DNA of 15,754 nucleotides from Oscillospiraceae bacterium (GTDB lineage: Bacteria; Bacillota; Clostridia; Oscillospirales; Acutalibacteraceae), in assembly GCA_031267335.1 (NCBI GenBank), contig JAIRZH010000079.1:1-15754 (forward strand). The letters are read 5' to 3'. Positions 13,845-15,754 of the stretch are shown one piece after another (the stretch's first letter is position 1; each line of letters opens with the position of its first letter). Below the pieces are notes generated by a model. That model made no database searches. It worked only from the letters and a program-made list of their open reading frames with translations, and was not told where the DNA came from. Position numbers and translations under genes: made by a program.

Positions 13845-14864
13845 ATAAAAATCTTAATTACTGGTGCTACTGGGTTTATAGGTAGCCATACATGTGTTGA
13901 ACTTTTAAAAGCCGGATTTGAGTTATCCGGAATTGATAATTTTTATAACAGCAAACCCATTGTAACAGATTACATTAAAAAAATATCTGGTAAGGATATA
14001 ATTGTTTATAAAGTTGATATAAGAAATAAAGATGGTCTTCGAAAAGTTTTTGAAAAAGAAAATCCCGAGTGTGTTATTCATTTCGCAGGTTTAAAATCCA
14101 TATCAGAATCTATAAAATTTCCATTAACTTACTATGATAATAATATTGTTGGCACAATTTATTTATGTAAAGTTATGAAAGAATTTAAAGTTAATAAAAT
14201 AATTTTTAGTTCATCTGCAAGCATATATGGCAATGGCAAAGCGCCATTTACTGAAAATTCACCAATTTTTCCTGATTTTTTATCTCTTAATAACAAAATT
14301 AATACGTATGCAAAAACTAAATTCATGATCGAACAGATATTATTTGATATTCCAGAATTAAGTGTTGTGGTTTTACGTTATTTTAATCCAGTAGGTTCGC
14401 ACGCGAGTAAATTGTTATGCGAAAGTCCAAATGGAATCCCAAATAACTTAATGCCGCGTATTTTACAATTTGCAGCCAATGAAATAAATGAATTAACGAT
14501 CTTTGGAAACGATTACCCGACATTAGATGGAACCTGCATACGAGATTATATACATGTTACAGATTTAGCATTAGGCCATGTTTCGGCTTTAAAATTTATC
14601 TCTAGTAAAATAAATCAAAAAGAGGTTTTTAATTTAGGCACTGGCAAAGGTACAAGTACCCTTGAACTGATAAAAATATTCGAAAAAACAAACGATATAA
14701 AGCTAAATTACAAATTTGGTCAACGCCGGTCAGGCGACGCTGCTATTTGTTATGCTTCAACTGAAAAATCGCTAAAGCTACTTAATTGGCAAGCTAAATT
14801 TGATGTTCCTAAGATGTGTTTTGACGCTTGGCAAGCAAAGAACTTATTTTCATCAAATTCGTAA
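13845..14864 (+). CDS. galE: UDP-glucose 4-epimerase with ATA start codon
   Basis: Interconverts UDP-glucose and UDP-galactose using bound NAD. From ATA 13845 the frame reads KILITGATGFIGSHTCVELL, the exact GalE N-terminus with the GxxGxxG NAD-binding loop, then HFAGLKSISES, SSSASIYG, the catalytic pair Tyr155-Lys159 in TYAKTK, RYFNPVGSH, NNLMPRI, YPTLDGTCIRDYIHVTDLALGH, NLGTGKGTS and RRSGDAA. The length from ATA is 339 residues, normal for GalE. AGGAG (13831-13835) lies 9 nt upstream. The in-frame stretch back to the stop at 13827 (AAG GAG TCG TTT CAA) contains no ATG, GTG or TTG. The first canonical internal start in a caller's sense (ATG 14175) would lose the whole NAD-binding loop. The gene is therefore intact and probably initiates at AUA. 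Confidence 0.95.
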   Translation: MKILITGATGFIGSHTCVELLKAGFELSGIDNFYNSKPIVTDYIKKISGKDIIVYKVDIRNKDGLRKVFEKENPECVIHFAGLKSISESIKFPLTYYDNNIVGTIYLCKVMKEFKVNKIIFSSSASIYGNGKAPFTENSPIFPDFLSLNNKINTYAKTKFMIEQILFDIPELSVVVLRYFNPVGSHASKLLCESPNGIPNNLMPRILQFAANEINELTIFGNDYPTLDGTCIRDYIHVTDLALGHVSALKFISSKINQKEVFNLGTGKGTSTLELIKIFEKTNDIKLNYKFGQRRSGDAAICYASTEKSLKLLNWQAKFDVPKMCFDAWQAKNLFSSNS

Positions 14865-14879
14865 ATACAACTTTTGGTA

Positions 14880-14935
14880 ATTTTTGCATTTGTTTATTTT
14901 AATTGCTCATGAATCGGCTAAGCAATGGTAGCAAC
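14880..14935 (-). repeat. possible MITE family 3 fragment
   Basis: On the minus strand, GAGCAATTAAAATAAACAAATGC and AAAAATTACC loosely match the right half of family 3 (AAAAATAAACG, AAAATGC, AAATTG). The similarity is low and falls in AT-rich DNA, so this is tentative. Confidence 0.25.
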
Positions 14936-14959
14936 AGACTCCGGCCAAGATTCGTATTA

Positions 14960-15119
14960 AAGCCTGTTCTTATTACCGTTTAACAACCATATTTCGCTAC
15001 TTTTTTTAATTTATATTACGTTAAATTTTTTTATAATACGTCATTATTGTGAAAAAATTTTACTTATTCAATTCAAAAATTATTCGAAATTTGTCATTTC
15101 AAGTAGTGAGAATAGGTCT
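14960..15119 (+). repeat. MITE family 1, complete copy (160 bp)
   Basis: Left end AAGCCTGTTCTTATTACCG and right end AGTAGTGAGAATAGGTCT are inverted repeats, flanked by TA at 14958-14959 and 15120-15121. The interior (GTTTAACAACCATATTTCG, TACGTTAAATTTTTTTATAA, AAAATTATTCGAAATTTGTC) matches the copy at 188. It ends only 3 bp from the stop codon of the minus-strand ATPase-subunit gene. Confidence 0.85.
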
Positions 15120-15122
15120 TAT

Positions 15123-15677
15123 TTAAATAATCTTTAAATCAAAAAAATTTAAAATCTTTGAATCAAAAGTCAAATCTACTATTTTCATATCTTTTTTGCC
15201 TATAGCACCACCGATTTCTATTTTATCGCTTTCAAATATTTTAACATCTTTTATAACGTTAATAAAAATATTTGAATATTTTATATCTTCAGATTTTAAA
15301 AAAATCTTTGAACTAGAACCTAAAGTTTCTGATATTTTTTCAGCGATTAATTTAAGTTTTTTTTTATATTCTTCTGTAGATAAAACAAATTCTTTTATTT
15401 TATCTTTGCATTTAACCATAATTTTTTGTTTTATTTCATTATTTTTTTCAAAAAACTTTTTTTTATTTTTTTTATTTTCTTGAAATATTTCACGCAATAC
15501 ATGGTTTTTAACCAAAGCGAGTTCTTCTTGGATTAAACGTCTTGCATCATCGATGATTTCGATTTCTGCACGTTTAACTTGAAATTGTTCTATTTTTTTT
15601 ATTTCTTCAATTATTTCAATCTGTTTTTTTCTTGCACATTTATCAATAGAATTTAAAAATTTGCTTATTTCTTTCAA
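15123..15677 (-). CDS. V-type ATPase subunit E-like protein
   Basis: Subunit E forms part of the peripheral stalk of V/A-type ATPases. The 184-residue, lysine- and glutamate-rich protein has a long N-terminal coiled-coil helix (about 1-95) and a small C-terminal alpha/beta domain. The latter carries IEIGGAIGKKDMKIVDLTFDSKI at about 156-178, the equivalent of the GG-x(n)-D-TF-xR/K signature near the end of subunit E. The start is TTG 15677, preceded by AGGAG at good spacing. No other ATPase subunit lies in the window; partners would have to be encoded elsewhere, since the gene is followed by a MITE and the end of galE. The coiled-coil composition makes the assignment less certain than the length and signature suggest. 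Confidence 0.6.
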   Translation of the reverse strand: MKEISKFLNSIDKCARKKQIEIIEEIKKIEQFQVKRAEIEIIDDARRLIQEELALVKNHVLREIFQENKKNKKKFFEKNNEIKQKIMVKCKDKIKEFVLSTEEYKKKLKLIAEKISETLGSSSKIFLKSEDIKYSNIFINVIKDVKIFESDKIEIGGAIGKKDMKIVDLTFDSKILNFFDLKII

Positions 15678-15705
15678 AATTTTCTCCTAACGTTTTTTAT
15701 TTCTT

Positions 15706-15734
15706 ATGCTATATTTTTCATTCTTACATTTCAA
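15706..15734 (-). promoter_or_regulatory. putative promoter of the ATPase-subunit-like gene
   Basis: On the minus strand TTGAAA (15729-15734) and TAGCAT (15706-15711) are separated by exactly 17 bp and lie about 30 bp before the TTG start. All three minus-strand frames between 15680 and 15754 contain stops, so the stretch is not clearly coding. The -10 matches only 4 of 6. Confidence 0.3.
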
Positions 15735-15754
15735 ATTAAGTTTTTAGAATAAAT

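Noticed and set aside
13845..14864. galE as a pseudogene because no ATG lies at its start
   Set aside because: The whole NAD-binding loop and all catalytic residues are intact in one open frame with a well-placed Shine-Dalgarno, which is not expected of a decaying gene.
1..15754. tRNA or rRNA genes, riboswitches, T-boxes
   Set aside because: I looked in the gene-free stretches and found no cloverleaf with a TTCRA arm, no rRNA-like conserved segments and no T-box motif; only MITE debris and AT-rich DNA.

Overview
The window is a very AT-rich, low-G+C bacterial chromosome segment with Firmicutes-type genes (argS, a trigger factor, a YmdB-family phosphodiesterase, frr, uppS, nrdR, galE and a V-type ATPase E-like subunit). 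TAA and TGA both act as ordinary stops and Shine-Dalgarno motifs of the AGGAG type are common, so the genetic code is standard. Short housekeeping clusters separated by decayed intergenic DNA full of small dead inverted-repeat elements, a broken transposase, and a secreted protein with a eukaryote-like domain together suggest a genome-reducing, host-associated clostridial lineage, for example an endosymbiont of protists. That assignment is inference.

Layout. 1-1736: an IS200-type tnpA remnant cut off by a 159-bp MITE, then a DUF6398-like protein gene, then a partial inverted MITE copy. 1737-3422: argS on the minus strand. 3423-3919: MITE debris. 3920-6503: metallophosphoesterase, trigger factor without its ribosome-binding domain, and ymdB as one plus-strand operon. 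6729-10788: frr-uppS, nrdR, an orphan ABC-type substrate-binding protein with its own promoter, and an unrecognised protein with an N-terminal beta-sandwich-like domain. 10789-12640: mosaic and nested MITEs, a terminator, and a minus-strand gene for a secreted protein with 15 octapeptide repeats followed by a region that reads like a ubiquitin fold; its promoter region carries operator-like repeats. 12639-13755: another MITE and a cation diffusion facilitator. 13845-14864: galE. 14960-15754: another MITE and the ATPase subunit gene.

Three points stand out. First, the secreted repeat protein resembles ubiquitin along about 65 residues, which would fit an effector acting on a eukaryotic host. 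Second, galE, the substrate-binding protein and uppS have no ATG, GTG or TTG at the proper start. galE seems to begin with ATA, the binding protein with ATT, and uppS with GTA or ATA, all after a Shine-Dalgarno motif (though for uppS the spacing suits only GTA). This suggests relaxed start-codon selection. Third, three families of roughly 150-160-bp MITEs share ends like GRGCCTGTTC and TA or TNA target duplications, and they fill most gene-free stretches.
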